Positions 1-10,282 of a stretch of DNA of 64,000 nt are shown here, piece after piece; within the stretch, counting starts at the first letter, position 1, and every line of letters starts with the position of its first letter. The translations under genes and the position numbers were made by a program. This DNA is from Pelobates cultripes (taxonomy: Eukaryota; Chordata; Amphibia; Anura; Pelobatidae), in the NCBI GenBank assembly GCA_933207985.1, contig OW240913.1, positions 279,864,291-279,928,290 on the forward strand, in the 5' to 3' direction. A model generated the notes under the pieces. It did no database searches and was not told where the DNA came from. It was given only the letters and a program-made list of their open reading frames with translations.

Positions 1-740
1 TTCATGTTATAATTCACTTTTAAAAAGCAAGTGAATTATCATTTGCTGGATGCATTCTGTTTATCATTGGTTGCCATGCGGTCATTGATAAATCTCTAAG
101 TCTGGTGCTGAAAATTGGTCCAAATGTGGATATTAGCAATTTTCAGAACTCATCTGAACCAATGTTACAAAATTGGTCTGACTGACCGAATCCTGACTGC
201 ATTAAGTAAATCTGAGCTTAGCAACCAGAAAGTAACAGAACATGTTGTCTCATTGACAGTCAGGTGGATGGAAGCAGGTTCATGTATAATATTGTTAATT
301 TATGTTGCTAAAGTGATTTATAGGTGTGGAATGTTCCTTTACTTTATTAATAAATGAATAATGTAATTAATGCTCATCATCTGTGAACTATCTGTGAACC
401 AAATGGCAGTGAAAAGTGCTGTCAGTGTACTGCAAAATATACATGCAGTATTTCTATTATGTATATATTTAGCAGTACACTGATTGGCCCATTTCACACC
501 CTTTGTCTTGTGGAAATTCTTTTTCCCTGATTGTATGGACAAAATCTGTCTGTACCTAAACACCACATTAAAGACTAAGTCACATTTTGAATGCAAATAT
601 TGTATGAGCACACACACACTTTAGAGTGGGTTGACAAACTTTTCCTCAACACTAGCTATTATAAAGAAATTAGTATGCTGATGGGGTGCTTAGATGCCAT
701 AATGAGTCAGTTCAGAAACAATGCTGATTAAATCAAAATA
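1..740. other. Unannotated AT-rich DNA
   Basis: No gene, terminal repeat or recognisable element is visible. Short open frames on both strands show no family motif and look like chance frames. Confidence 0.5.
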
Positions 741-770
741 ATTGATTTTATGTCAAGACACGGAGGCTCA

Positions 771-935
771 TATTGCTTAATCCTTTCTTTACTGTCCACC
801 AATAGCAGCAAATAATACAAACAGTAAGAACAGTAAGAAAAAATGGTATACATAGCGATAAGCCACTCCCATACCAAGTCCAGTATAATAGTCAGCCCCT
901 CCCATCATATTTCCTCTTTCTTTGCTGCTCCACAC
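771..935 (+). repeat. Left inverted terminal repeat of DIRS-like element
   Basis: Reverse complement of 3163-3320 with few differences, over about 160 bp. The outermost bases (744-770, reading into the CACGGAGGCTCA motif) are repeated in complement at 2660-2686. Confidence 0.85.
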
Positions 936-1062
936 AAGATAAATACAACAAATTTTACTCTTACCAATAACTTTTTTTCTCTGGACACAGAGACACAAGA
1001 CAAATTGACCTGGCTTGGAATGGCAAGTCCATCTTCAGTTCCCAACCGGAGTTCACAGTGGA

Positions 1063-1500
1063 TTTGGACCCAAGTCTCCACGGTTGAGGTGCCCACTGCA
1101 ACGGTGTGACTACTGGAGGACGTTGGTCGGAAGATGAATCCCGACTCCACATCAACGCTCTGGAACTCCTGGCCGGTTCCTTTGCAGTCCGGAGTTTTGC
1201 AAACGGGACTGCCAACTCATGCATCTGGCTGCGCATGGACAACGTCTCTTCAGTCCATTATGTCAATCACATGGGCAGCACACAGTTGGCAGTTCTGGCC
1301 CATTTGGCAAAGGACTTTTGGGCGTATTGCTTTGCTAGGGATCTGGTGGTCCAGGCGGAATACCTCCTGGGGCTCCACAACATTCATGTGGACTGGAGTT
1401 CACGCTATCTGTCAGACAGCAGTGACTGGAGATCGGACGTAGGGGCAGTGGCATACACACAATCCATGGGGCCCCAGTGCAAAACTGATCTGTGGGCACC
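1063..1500 (+). pseudogene. DIRS RNase H domain remnant
   Basis: The conceptual translation carries the DIRS/Ty3-type RNase H signatures: a D-P-S-L-H-G-stop-G-A-H-C-N-G stretch (normally D-A-S..G-W-G-A), TTGGRWSEDE, HINALELLAGSFAVRSF and LRMDNVSSVHYVN with the catalytic Asp of the DN pair. The downstream end reads VDWSSRYLSDSSDW and then GPQCKTDLWAP, as at the RNase H to linker boundary of DIRS Pol. The Trp of the first motif is a TGA stop at about 1084, and the frame runs into a microsatellite after 1527. It is a broken fragment of the Pol ORF, upstream of the recombinase remnant. Confidence 0.8.
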
Positions 1501-1526
1501 CCATCACTTCCACTCTCCCCCGGCAG

Positions 1527-1937
1527 AGACACACACACACATAGACAGATACATACAGACACATACACACATACAGACACACATGCATACATACATACAT
1601 ACAGACAGACACACAGACCGACACACACAGACACATACATACAGACCGACAGGCACACTTACATACAGACACACACACAAGACACACATACATACAAAGA
1701 CACATACAGACAGACACATAAGACACACATACATACAAAGACACATACATACAGACAGGCACAGATACATACAGACACACATACATACATACAAAGACAC
1801 ATACATAAGACACACATACATACAGACAGGCACGCATACATACATACATACATACAAAGACACGAACACACATACATACAGACACACACAAGACACACAT
1901 ACAGACATATACAAACAAACAAACACACATACAAAGT
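1527..1937. repeat. CA/ATAC-rich microsatellite
   Basis: About 410 bp of interleaved ACAC, ATAC and AGAC units. It is open in several frames on both strands, so it gives long but meaningless Thr/His or Cys/Val-rich translations. It lies between the RNase H and recombinase remnants of the DIRS element. Confidence 0.95.
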
Positions 1938-2330
1938 GTTTGTCACCCCCTCGGGTCCAGTGGTGGCATTCCCTGGGGTCCAGTGGTGGCTCAGGTTCAT
2001 GGGAGTTCCCTCTCTGACTCCCTCCTACTTCCTCCCACGCGGCTCTCTGTATGCTGCGAAGAGTGATGTTCAGTCACTTCCTCCCAGCAGTGATGATGTC
2101 ATCTCAGGGGGCCCGGTCGCGCTTTTAAAGCGCCCAGTGCTGACCGGGCCCCCTTACAATCCATATCCATCGGGGGGCCCTGACAGCAAGGGCCACCCGA
2201 TGGACCCCTTGGAGGGTGGACCCGGCAGTTTGCTGCGTGGGCCGGGGCCGCAAAAGATGGCGGTACCCGGTTGCAGGGGTCCGCAGGGTGGCTGATGGGC
2301 ACGGTCGCAACTGCGACCCCTGTGACCGTG
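1938..2330. other. GC-rich, CpG-rich block inside DIRS element
   Basis: Markedly more GC-rich than its surroundings, with GGGCCC palindromes and a duplicated GGGTCCAGTGGTGGC motif near 1955-1990. It has no recognised coding content. It may be an unrelated insertion or a rearranged DIRS linker. Confidence 0.4.
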
Positions 2331-2339
2331 GTACGCACG

Positions 2340-2658
2340 CCGCTGCGTAGGGATCTTCTGGCTTGTTTATGTGAGCTTCGGACGAGTACTCATCGTTCAG
2401 TATCATCTCCACAACTTTTTCTCTTGGTTCATCAACTGTTTTCCCCTGTGTCCAGTACTACCTTGGCTCACTGGGTGAAATGGGTGATGTTGCAGGCTGG
2501 TGTGGATACGTGCATCTTTAGCGCCCATTCCTCCCAGGGGGCACCAGCCAAGTCTATGGTGGTTTTGAGGCACGTCTGGAAGACTTGATGAGGATTGCGG
2601 ACTGGTCCCGTGAGTCCACGTTTCGCAAATTATATTTTTGACCAGTCCCTCACGTTTT
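2340..2658 (+). pseudogene. DIRS tyrosine recombinase, C-terminal remnant
   Basis: The translation shows the C-terminal catalytic part of a DIRS tyrosine recombinase: SPQLFLLVHQLFSPVSSTTLAHWVKWVM, then AGVDTCIFSAHSSQGAPA where the family has an H-S-T-R-G-A box, and after a frame change near 2575-2585 a D-W-S-R-E-S-T-F-R-K-L-Y-F motif carrying the nucleophilic Tyr. The second catalytic Arg is replaced by Gln, the frame is shifted, and a stop follows the Tyr motif. It would have cut and joined the circular DNA intermediate; this copy cannot be active. It ends next to the internal complementary region, as in intact DIRS. Confidence 0.8.
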
Positions 2659-2659
2659 T

Positions 2660-2745
2660 TGAGCCTCCGTGTCTTGACATAAAATTACATGATTTTGATA
2701 TTTCATGACGAAAAGTCATGATCTTATGACAGACACGGAGGCGAG
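2660..2745 (+). repeat. Internal complementary region of DIRS-like element
   Basis: The first part complements the left terminus (744-770) and the second part complements the right terminus (about 3318-3384). This bridge is the hallmark that templates circular DNA formation in DIRS elements. It is still well preserved although the coding region has decayed. Confidence 0.85.
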
Positions 2746-3162
2746 TAATGTCCCACCCTTTTATGTTTGCCTCACTTGATTCTCCTTCCCTGCTGACTTT
2801 TCTCTCTTATAAGGATTCCGGGCTGTGGTAGGTATTTGTGGTGTGCACTGTGTTCATTTAACTATTTATGTTCACATGTGGCCCGGTTATGTTTTATGTT
2901 CTTGTCATGAGGTTTTTTGCTCTGTTGGTACTGTGCCCTTCTATGTATGGATATGAGGCTTCCAGCCTAAATTCCACTTGTTTGCTGGATTTCTACGGAT
3001 TGTCATATGATGGGGTCCCCTACTTTTGTGATTTCTGATTCTGTGATGGTTTGGTCCCAGTTCATTTATTTGTTCCTGGTTGGATTCCTACTTGATTTCA
3101 AGACAGTTGTTCTTCTGTGGTTGGACTGATTCATCGCTTCCTGTTTGATGTTTGTTATTGTG

Positions 3163-3320
3163 TAGCATCTCCAAAGAAAGAGGAAATATGATGGGAGGTG
3201 CTGACTATTATACTGGGACTTGGTATGGGAGTGGCTTATCACAATGTATACCATTTTTTCTTACTGTTTGTATTCTTTGCTGCTATTGGTGGACAGTGAA
3301 GAAAGGGATAAGCAATACTC
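3163..3320 (+). repeat. Right inverted terminal repeat of DIRS-like element
   Basis: Inverted partner of 771-935. The sequence between 3321 and 3385 extends the terminus and pairs with the second half of the internal complementary region. Confidence 0.85.
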
Positions 3321-3407
3321 GCATCATACTTGTGTCTTTCATAAAATCATGACTTTTTGTCATGAAATTGCAAAATCATGTAATTATACACAATAATGGT
3401 CTAGGGC

Positions 3408-4708
3408 CAGGGCCAGATTAAGAGCCCATTGGGCCTGGTGCTGACAATTATCATTGGCCTAATTACAGAATCTTATTGAGAGAAAACACTAAAACAGTTT
3501 TATCTCCCAAGCGGGAGTATCTGGCTGAGGTGGTGCTGGAGGGAAACTCACGTGATGTAGCTATAAGAAAACACATATTCTATCCTAATCTTTCACTTTC
3601 ATCTTTCCAGTAAATTCATACCCCCTAACACCAGTGTCGGGAGAAGCAGGATGTCGGTAAGTGGGGTGAAAGACTGGACCACTGACGCGAATCATGTAAC
3701 CGCCAAAAGGGACAAACATACTCAAAACAGGTGCGTGTCTGCATGAGAAATTGGAAGGCCAACTAAGGGCAGACAGCACCCTGAGCTTGGCATAAATGCA
3801 TTTAATGACGCGCTCGATCCACGCTTACTAAGGAAAGTCCCCTAGCACTCACTTGTCCACTCCTCTCCTTATCTTGTCTTACTAGCAGGCAGACACTTCT
3901 GGTATACAGTCTGGGACAGAGAAAAGGTGGATGTAGTGAATGTAGAAGAAAGGGAACATGCCACAGTGTTACAGAGACCAAAGCAGCAAGAGCATTTGCA
4001 AAGTGCACAAAGTCAGTTTTACATTAACTAATTTTGTCAGTCCACATAAGTTTTGTTCCCCTACATCCCTCTTAAGTTTCAATAGTTAAAGGGACACTAT
4101 AGTCACCCAGACCACTTCAGCTCAATGAAGTGGTCTGGGTGCCATGTCCCTCAGGTTTTAATCCTGCAGCTGTAAACATAGCAGTTTTAGAGAAACTGCT
4201 ATGTTTACATTAGTGGTTAAGCCAACCTCTATTGGCTGTCTTCCTGACAGCCGCTAGAGTCGCATCTGCGACGCTGGATGCAAATTTCGCATCCATTGCG
4301 CATAGCACTAATAGGAAAGCATTGAAAAACGCTTTCCTGTGCACTGTTTGAATGCGTGTGCGGCACTTGCAGCACTTGCTGCACATGCGCATACCGCTCC
4401 ACTCGGGAGCTGACGTCAGCAGGGGAGGATAGGTCACCAGCACCTTGGGAGCCCGGCGCTGGATAAAGGTAAGCTGCTGATGGGGTTTTAACCCCTTCAG
4501 CACCACGGAAGGGGGATCCTGAGGGTGGGGGCACCCTCAGGGCACTATAGTGTCGGGAAAACCGCTTTGTTTTCCTGACACTATAGTGATCCTTTAAGCA
4601 ATAGCATGTGAAGAGTAGTAAAGTAAAAAAAAAATAATCAATGGGCCAATTCCATGGGAGTGGGCCGGGAGTTGCAGCTCCATCAGCCCCTATGTTAATC
4701 CGGTCCTG
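3408..4708. mobile_element. hAT-like non-autonomous transposon
   Basis: Terminal inverted repeats are CAGGGCCAGATTAA at the left and TTAATCCGGTCCTG at the right. Flanking octamers TCTAGGGC (3400-3407) and TCTAGGAA (4709-4716) match at 6 of 8 positions, consistent with a decayed hAT 8-bp target duplication. There is no transposase. A TTAA MITE is nested at 4090-4593. A related copy without that MITE lies at about 51625-51936. Confidence 0.75.
4086..4597. mobile_element. T2/Kolobok-like MITE with TTAA duplication
   Basis: The element occupies 4090-4593 and is flanked by TTAA at 4086-4089 and 4594-4597. Its termini start AGGGACACTATAG and end CACTATAGTGATCCT, the AGGRR-type ends of Xenopus T2 MITEs. 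A strong subterminal hairpin (CACCCAGACCACTTCAG against its complement) follows the left end. It is non-coding. Confidence 0.8.
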
Positions 4709-4716
4709 TCTAGGAA

Positions 4717-5160
4717 TGATTTTCTTAGCTTTATAACAGATCTTAGCACAAGTAATTTAAAAAAAAAATTGCATTCAATAAATTCTAATTATATTGAAGT
4801 TGATCTCAAACTACTGCTTGCTAAAACAAATTAGTATTTCTTCTTTACAAATATGTATTGATGTGTTTATTATGTACAGCACTGTATTCTAAATCATTTA
4901 GGAGTGTTTTCTTAGCATTATGAAAGAAACAGTGGCATACATAATTTGAAAGAAGACATTTTATAAGTTATAATTGTATTAAATTTGATACATGTAGATC
5001 TCAAAGCTATTTTACTATATGTAAGGCTGATGTCAGTGCTAAGTAATTAATAATAAATAATAAAATGTTTGCTTTTCAGGTGGCATTTGAATAAAAAGGA
5101 AAAAAATACATCACATGGATTAACTAATTGCAGCAAATATCTTTATGAAACACAATTTTC
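4717..5160. other. Unannotated AT-rich DNA
   Basis: Nothing recognisable between the hAT element and the next repeat cluster. Confidence 0.4.
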
Positions 5161-5242
5161 AAAAAATAATGCTAATAGGCCCAGGTATTAAAATATGTAT
5201 GTGTCCATGATGTCACATGCCCCGCCCACTCCAGACTCCGCC

Positions 5243-5500
5243 AGGACCACTATAGGCACCCAGACCACTTCAGCTCAATGAAGTGGTCTGGGTGCCAGGT
5301 CCCTCTAGTTTTCAGAGAAACTGCTATGTTTACACAGGTTAATCCAGCCATTAGTGGCTGTCTCACTGACACAGTGAGAAGACGCTGACGTCCATAGGAA
5401 AGCATTGACCAGTGGGAGGGGGGCCATGATGGTCGGGGGGACCTAAGGACTACATAGTGCCAGGAAAACAAGTTTGTTTTCCTGACACTATAGTGGTCCT
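5243..5500. mobile_element. T2/Kolobok-like MITE, shorter copy
   Basis: Same family as the 4090-4593 element: AGGACCACTATAGGCACCC at the left, the same subterminal hairpin, and a terminal CACTATAGTGGTCCT. The flanks are no longer TTAA on both sides. It appears to sit in another element whose right end (ACGGGCTGGCCCTG, ending 5555) resembles a hAT terminus. Confidence 0.7.
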
Positions 5501-5558
5501 ATAAGTGCCGCCTGGGGTCAAGGTCCCATCGGGTGCAATACACGGGCTGGCCCTGCCT

Positions 5559-5762
5559 GTACAGAAATTACTATTGAGCAGAGTAAGTGATGAGAACCGC
5601 ACCCAATCCCAGCGGCCAAGGGTGCTCCAGAGCAGGACCAGCAATCCCAGTACAATAATCCAAGAGGAAAAAACTCACAGGCACTCCAACTTCAAGCCGC
5701 AGGCAGATTTATTATGACAGAATGCAACGCAACGTTTCGACCGGAAAGGTACAGAAATTACT
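5559..5762 (-). mobile_element. Penelope-like terminal fragment with 14-bp target duplication
   Basis: GTACAGAAATTACT occurs at 5559-5572 and 5749-5762 and brackets the fragment 5573-5748. On the minus strand the insert begins in a GTCGAAACGTT motif, the 3' half of a hammerhead-like core, followed by an AATAAA and a GGAGTGCC motif seen in the other Penelope ends of this window (9766-9900, 10078-10235). It is strongly truncated and non-coding. Confidence 0.65.
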
Positions 5763-6399
5763 GTCATGCATCACCTGCATAGCTCAAGGGTGACTTTGAG
5801 ACATCCTTCTTGGACATATAAACTCAAGAAACCATGTTTTCACAGCTATCCCAGTTTTACAGGATTGACATTCAAATAAGCACAGACAGGCATATCATGT
5901 TTCAGACTTCATACTACATGTCTGCAGGTAACCTTAGCAATTGACACTTCCTTTAAACATGTCTTTAACCCCGTAGTGACCAGACCGTTTTTCAATTTTC
6001 TTACTGTTAAGGACCAGGGCTCTTTTTACATTTGCAGTGTTTGTGGTTAGCTGTAATTTGCCTCTTACTCGTTTACTGTACCCATACATATTATATACCG
6101 TTGTTCTCACCATTAAATGATCTTTCTAAAGATACCATTATTTTCATCATATCATATAATTTACTTTAAAAACAATTATAAAATATGATGAAAAAAATAA
6201 AAAAACACACTTTTTCTAACTTTGACCCCCAAAATCTGTTACACATCTACAACTGCCAAAAAAAACACCCATGCTTAATAATTTCAAAATTTTGTCCTGA
6301 GTTTTGAAATGCCCAATGACAACATGTTCTTAGTTTTTTTTTGGAAAGTTATAGGGCTATAAGTACAAGTAGCACTTTGCTATTTCCAAATTATTTTTT

Positions 6400-7680
6400 T
6401 TCAAAATTAACGCGTTACATTGTAATACTGATATCTGTCAGGAATCCCTGAATAACCCTTCACATGTATATATTTTTTAAAAGAAGACAACACAAGGTAT
6501 TAAACCTAAGGTATTTTGACTCTTTTCATGCAACCATTTTACCACCAATCTATGCCAAAGTTTAAAAAAACAAACAAAATTGGTGATTTTTTTGACACAC
6601 AGCAATTTAAGAATATAAGTATGGAGAACTTTAAGGGTTACTGACAAAGAACACCACAATATGTGTTCAGCAATATCTCCTGAGTGCAATGATACAACCC
6701 ATGTACAGGTGTGTCAGGTTCTCTGGGGGCTAAAAGACCTTATTTGGAAGGTGTGCATTCCAGTTTTCCATCTTGGAATTTTCACAGCTGGTCATCATGC
6801 ACCCATGTCCTATTTGAGACATTTTTGAAGCCGGCCAATGTAATTTACCCCATCAAACCATATATTTTTGAAAAGTAGACACCCTAGGATATTTCAAATG
6901 GTGGTATTTTAACACTTTACATGCACTAATTCTACCACTAGTCTTTGTCCACCTTTTAGTAGTCATTTGCTTGTGTTATTTCTCACACACATAGTACTTT
7001 AATCATGGAATCTCAGCTTCTGTTATGTGTTACTGACAAAGAACACCACAATATGTATTCAGCAACATCTCCCGAGTATAACAGTGCCCCCAATGTACAG
7101 GTTTTATGGGTCTTTGCAAACTTACATGGGTCAAATGTAGGGCTTTCCCCTTTTCCATGTTTGCACATTGAAATCTGCCAAATTGGTTTTCTGGGCCTAT
7201 GCTGCCTTTGAGACCATATAGCAGCCCAGGAATTAAATTTAACCCCATCATGGCATACCATTTGTAAAAGTAGACACCCTACGGTATTCAAAATGGGGTA
7301 TGCCCAGTCTTTTGTAGTGTAGGGGGGTGTACTTAGCGTTCCAATTTGTTTTTTGCATTTTTTTAAACACAAAAACTACACTTTTACTGGTGATTTCATC
7401 ATTGTGATACGTTTTACTGTTTTAAACACTCATATTTGTGTTTAGCAAAGTCTCCCCAGTATAACAACATCCCCCATGTACAGATTTTATGGTGTTTTGG
7501 AAAGTTACAGGGTCAATATACGGCTTGCCCAATTTAATTTGTCAGATTGTTTTGCTGGGTCTGTGTTGCCTTTTGAGACCATGTGGTAGCCCAGGAATGT
7601 GAAATAACCCCATCATATCAGACCATTTTTAAATGTAGATAACCATGGGGTTAAGCCAACCTCTATTGGTTATTCCAAAT
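6400..7680. repeat. Imperfect ~400-bp tandem repeats inside TTAA element copy 1
   Basis: Three diverged units recur, each with a phrase like GTAGACACCCTAGGATAT, a TGTTCAGCAATATCTCC phrase, a CCCCATGTACAGG phrase and a GAGACCATNTNGCAGCCCAGGAAT phrase. Short frames here are chance products. Copy 2 carries the same phrases in inverted order. Confidence 0.65.
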
Positions 7681-7779
7681 GGGGTATTTCCAGTTTTTTG
7701 TAGTAGCCACAAACTCTGGCCAAAGTTAGCATTTTTATTTGTTTTTTTTATAGATGTTTTTTGTTTTCAATTTATAATA

Positions 7780-7862
7780 TAATACGTGTGTACATACATA
7801 TATATGTGTACATACATATATATGCACACACACACACACACACACATATAATACGTGTGTAC
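7780..7862. repeat. TA/CA microsatellite left of Penelope insertion
   Basis: TATATGTGTACATAC and (CA)n repeats ending in ATAATACGTGTGTACATAC. A very similar run with ATAATACGTGTGT resumes right of the Penelope element at 9956-10070, so the element probably inserted into this tract. Confidence 0.8.
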
Positions 7863-8348
7863 ATACAGGATCTAAAACTGACATACAGTCTGTATACGAA
7901 ACCTACAGACAGAAATACACTCTTACATGCAGATAGCTTCCATCCGGAACATCTTAAAGCTTCCCTTCCTTATTCACAATTCCTACGAGCTATTAGGAAT
8001 AATTCAGACCTCAAAGTCGCTCAACTACAAATAGGGGAGATGTGGAGGAAATTTAAAGAAAGAGGCTACAAGGACCAGGTGTTATTACAAGCATGGAGCA
8101 GGTGCAATAACACCAGAATCAAAGAAAGCAAACAATAAGGAGAGACTAGTATTTCCTATCACCTACACCACTGCCTCGGCAAAAATAAAGGCCTCTGTGA
8201 CATATTATTGGTGGATATTATCTAATGATCCCTCTCTACCAAACGAGTTCCGTAGTCCCCCAATGATGTGCTACAAACAAGGAAAAAATCATAGAGACCT
8301 TCTGGTGAGAACAGACCCCGACTCATTGCTACTCCACCAAACCAGCAA
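7863..8348 (+). pseudogene. Penelope reverse transcriptase C-terminus and linker
   Basis: The translation begins LTYSLYTKPTDRNTLLHADSFHP and continues with PYSQFLRAIRN and MWRKFKERGYKDQVL, typical of the thumb and C-terminal part of Penelope-like reverse transcriptases. After a stop at 8138, a further frame (about 8150-8350) reads a YYWWILSNDPSLP segment and HRDLLVRTDPDS, matching the linker that precedes the endonuclease in this family. The catalytic palm with its DD motif is not present, so no polymerase activity is possible. Confidence 0.8.
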
Positions 8349-8370
8349 CAATCAACTCAGGATGTTTTAG

Positions 8371-8790
8371 GTGTCTTGGCTGCGTCACGTGCAGCATATG
8401 ATTCCGGGTAAAACTTTTTCACATCTACACAGTGGCAAATTGTTCAAAATTCGGCACAGATTAACATGCATATCTGACCACGTAATCTACAAACTTCAAT
8501 ATCCGTGTGGTCTCTCTTATATAGGCAAAACGGACTTACCATTGAGAGAGATGATAATAAATCATCGCTCTAACATTAGGATTGCATATAGAGACAATAA
8601 AGCCAAACTACCAGCTGCCAAACATTTTTTGGCACTTCGCCATCCTCTGTCATCACTAAAATTTATGGCAATAGATCATATACCCCTATCACAACGGGAA
8701 ATCGCAGCCGAATTCTTTTACAGAGAGAGACATTTTGGATCAGAACTTTGGATACTGTTTGGCCCAAAGGTCTTAATGAGAAAGTAACCT
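8371..8790 (+). pseudogene. Penelope GIY-YIG endonuclease remnant
   Basis: A 138-residue open frame with HSGKLFKIRHRLTC, then HVIYKLQYPCGLSYIGKT, which is the Penelope version of the GIY-YIG signature, followed by REMIINHRSNIR carrying the conserved Arg/His helix. Conserved C-terminal phrases follow (HPLSSLKFMAIDHIP). The final W-I-L-F-G-P-K segment is out of frame with the family C-terminus, which reads L-N-E-K in the +1 frame, so a late frameshift is likely. The domain nicks DNA at the insertion site in intact Penelope elements. Here it is separated from the reverse transcriptase by stops. Confidence 0.8.
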
Positions 8791-9953
8791 TTGCCATGTT
8801 CCTTTGAACATGAGGATGTTAAAATTGATTATATTTGGCAACTATACCATGCTTTATCCTCTCTATATTGAACAAGGGCAATACTCTCTCTCCATGACTT
8901 TATGTACACATGGACATATTGCATTTTTTGTATATAGGGAAGCTTAATAGACCCTAGACCGTGATATCTGTCTGTTTTCTATATGAATTGCTCTCTATTT
9001 CAGCACCTCCTCTGGTTTTTAGCATGGGATCATCTGCTCACGTATAACTTTTTATTTTATTTTTTCCATATACAAGATGAGCACTGTTATATCTCTCTAC
9101 CTCTATAACAGTTCCTATTACACTCACTGCTATGTGATGTATCTCTTTCTGAGTGATTGACACTGTATCACTGCTGCCTTCCTGGATGTGGTACTTTTTG
9201 TACCTTTTTTGCAACAGTAGTAGTTAGTTATGTTTCCTTCTGATTATTGTGACAGTGGGCGCTACTAGTTGCACATACATGTATTACAGTCACTATTTCT
9301 ATTTTTCATCTGTCATCACCATCTTTTCATATTACTCTGACAATCTGAGCATATGTATTGAGATAACTATAGAAGTATACATCTATATTTTTTTTTTAGT
9401 GTGAAGCTTCTCATCATGTGTAATATCCATACTGGCACTAGACCTACACCGGTCTATTTTATTACTATATTCAGATGTGAGTCAGCGATAGAAGGTAGCC
9501 CTTCCCAGTACCAGCGGTTAGCGCTGGCTGAGGATGATTACTCTGTCAATCCGTTTCTCCGCAAACAGACGATTGGCAAGCTGTTATGCACTCCAGCCGT
9601 TGTCTAGCGACGGTGGAATGCAAGCAGCAAAGGAAAGAGCCTAGTTCTCGGCAGTCTGGGTGGAACGGTCTCTATCTCATGGACTCACATGGGAATGGTA
9701 AGCACATAATTTTTCTATGTATATATGTAGGCACTGTTTTGTTAGTAAATGTTATGTTTGTCATCCTGAAGAAGGCTCCAAAGGAGAGCCGAAACGTTGA
9801 TGTATATTTTTTGTTTTTGAATTTGAATTAAAAGCTATATTTTATTTCATCTGAATGTCCCTGGAGTGCTGTCCGTTTACGGGAACATTTGCATCTTTTT
9901 GCTGGATCAGCACCGGGCAAGAACTGTATTGGTACCAGGAGTGCAAGCATTTT

Positions 9954-9955
<2 letters not shown>
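8791..9955 (+). other. Penelope 3' non-coding region
   Basis: This stretch follows the endonuclease and contains the hammerhead-like motif (9766-9804) and the GGAGTGCT phrase shared with other Penelope ends in the window. Small open frames here lack family motifs. Confidence 0.55.
9766..9804 (+). ncRNA. Hammerhead ribozyme-like motif in Penelope terminal region
   Basis: CTGAAGA, a 5-bp stem II (GGCTC with GAGCC), then GAAAC, followed by a possible 2-bp stem III (AC/GU around GUUGAU). This is the layout known for Penelope-associated type I hammerheads. The core CTGATGA has one change (T to A), and stem I pairing is weak, so cleavage is doubtful. Confidence 0.5.
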
Positions 9956-10003
<48 letters not shown>

Positions 10004-10077
10004 CACACAAACACACATATACACACACATATAATACGTGTGTGTGTGTATGTATATAAATATATATATCTATATAT
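9956..10077. repeat. TA/CA microsatellite
   Basis: A (TA)n run, then CA-rich DNA with ATAATACGTGTGT, homologous to the tract at 7780-7862. Confidence 0.9.
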
Positions 10078-10235
10078 AAATAAATCAAAAACTCCTGCAC
10101 TCCAACTTGGTCACATAAAGTATAAATATTGAAAGAAATACCGGCACTCAAGGATTTGGTAAAAAAGTTCTTCTTTATTCTTACGGTTCCAAACAGGCAA
10201 CCTTTCAGCTCTTGTACAGAGCTTTCATCAGGACA
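10078..10235 (-). mobile_element. Penelope-like terminal fragment
   Basis: Read on the minus strand it runs hammerhead-like motif, AATAAAGAAGAAC, then GAGTGCCGG and GGAGTGCAGGAG phrases, the same order as in the other Penelope ends. It is flanked by the same TA/TG microsatellite on both sides. No coding sequence remains. Confidence 0.65.
10198..10231 (-). ncRNA. Hammerhead ribozyme-like motif (intact CTGATGA core)
   Basis: On the minus strand: CTGATGA, a 5-bp stem II (AGCTC/GAGCT) with a 7-nt loop, then GAAA. The conserved core boxes are exact. The stem III and cleavage-site region is not canonical, so this is a relic or a variant. Confidence 0.5.
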
Positions 10236-10282
10236 TACATATAATATGTGTGTATATAATATGTGTGTGTGTATATACACAC

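Larger units (their letters stand above)
744..3385 (+). mobile_element. DIRS-like tyrosine-recombinase retrotransposon, internally deleted
   Basis: The element has the architecture of DIRS retrotransposons: inverted terminal repeats at 771-935 and 3163-3320, and an internal complementary region at 2660-2745 that complements both outer ends. Inside are remnants of the RNase H domain (about 1063-1500) and of the C-terminal tyrosine recombinase (about 2340-2658), in the order expected for the plus strand. The Gag and reverse transcriptase regions are absent: the left repeat runs almost directly into RNase H. A CA-rich microsatellite and a GC-rich block separate the two coding remnants. It can only move if supplied in trans. 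No target duplication is expected for this class and none is seen. Confidence 0.85.
7863..9955 (+). mobile_element. Penelope-like element, 5'-truncated
   Basis: It carries the C-terminal part of a Penelope reverse transcriptase, a linker, a GIY-YIG-type endonuclease remnant and a terminal non-coding region with a hammerhead-like motif. All parts are in plus orientation. The 5' two thirds of the reverse transcriptase are missing. It is bounded by similar microsatellite tracts on both sides. Confidence 0.8.

Noticed and set aside
1412..2000. Cys/Val-rich open frames on the minus strand
   Set aside because: They are translations of the microsatellite in other frames.
1106..2017. 303-codon open frame read as one protein
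   Set aside because: Only the first part is DIRS RNase H; the rest is translated CA/ATAC microsatellite (Thr/His repeats).
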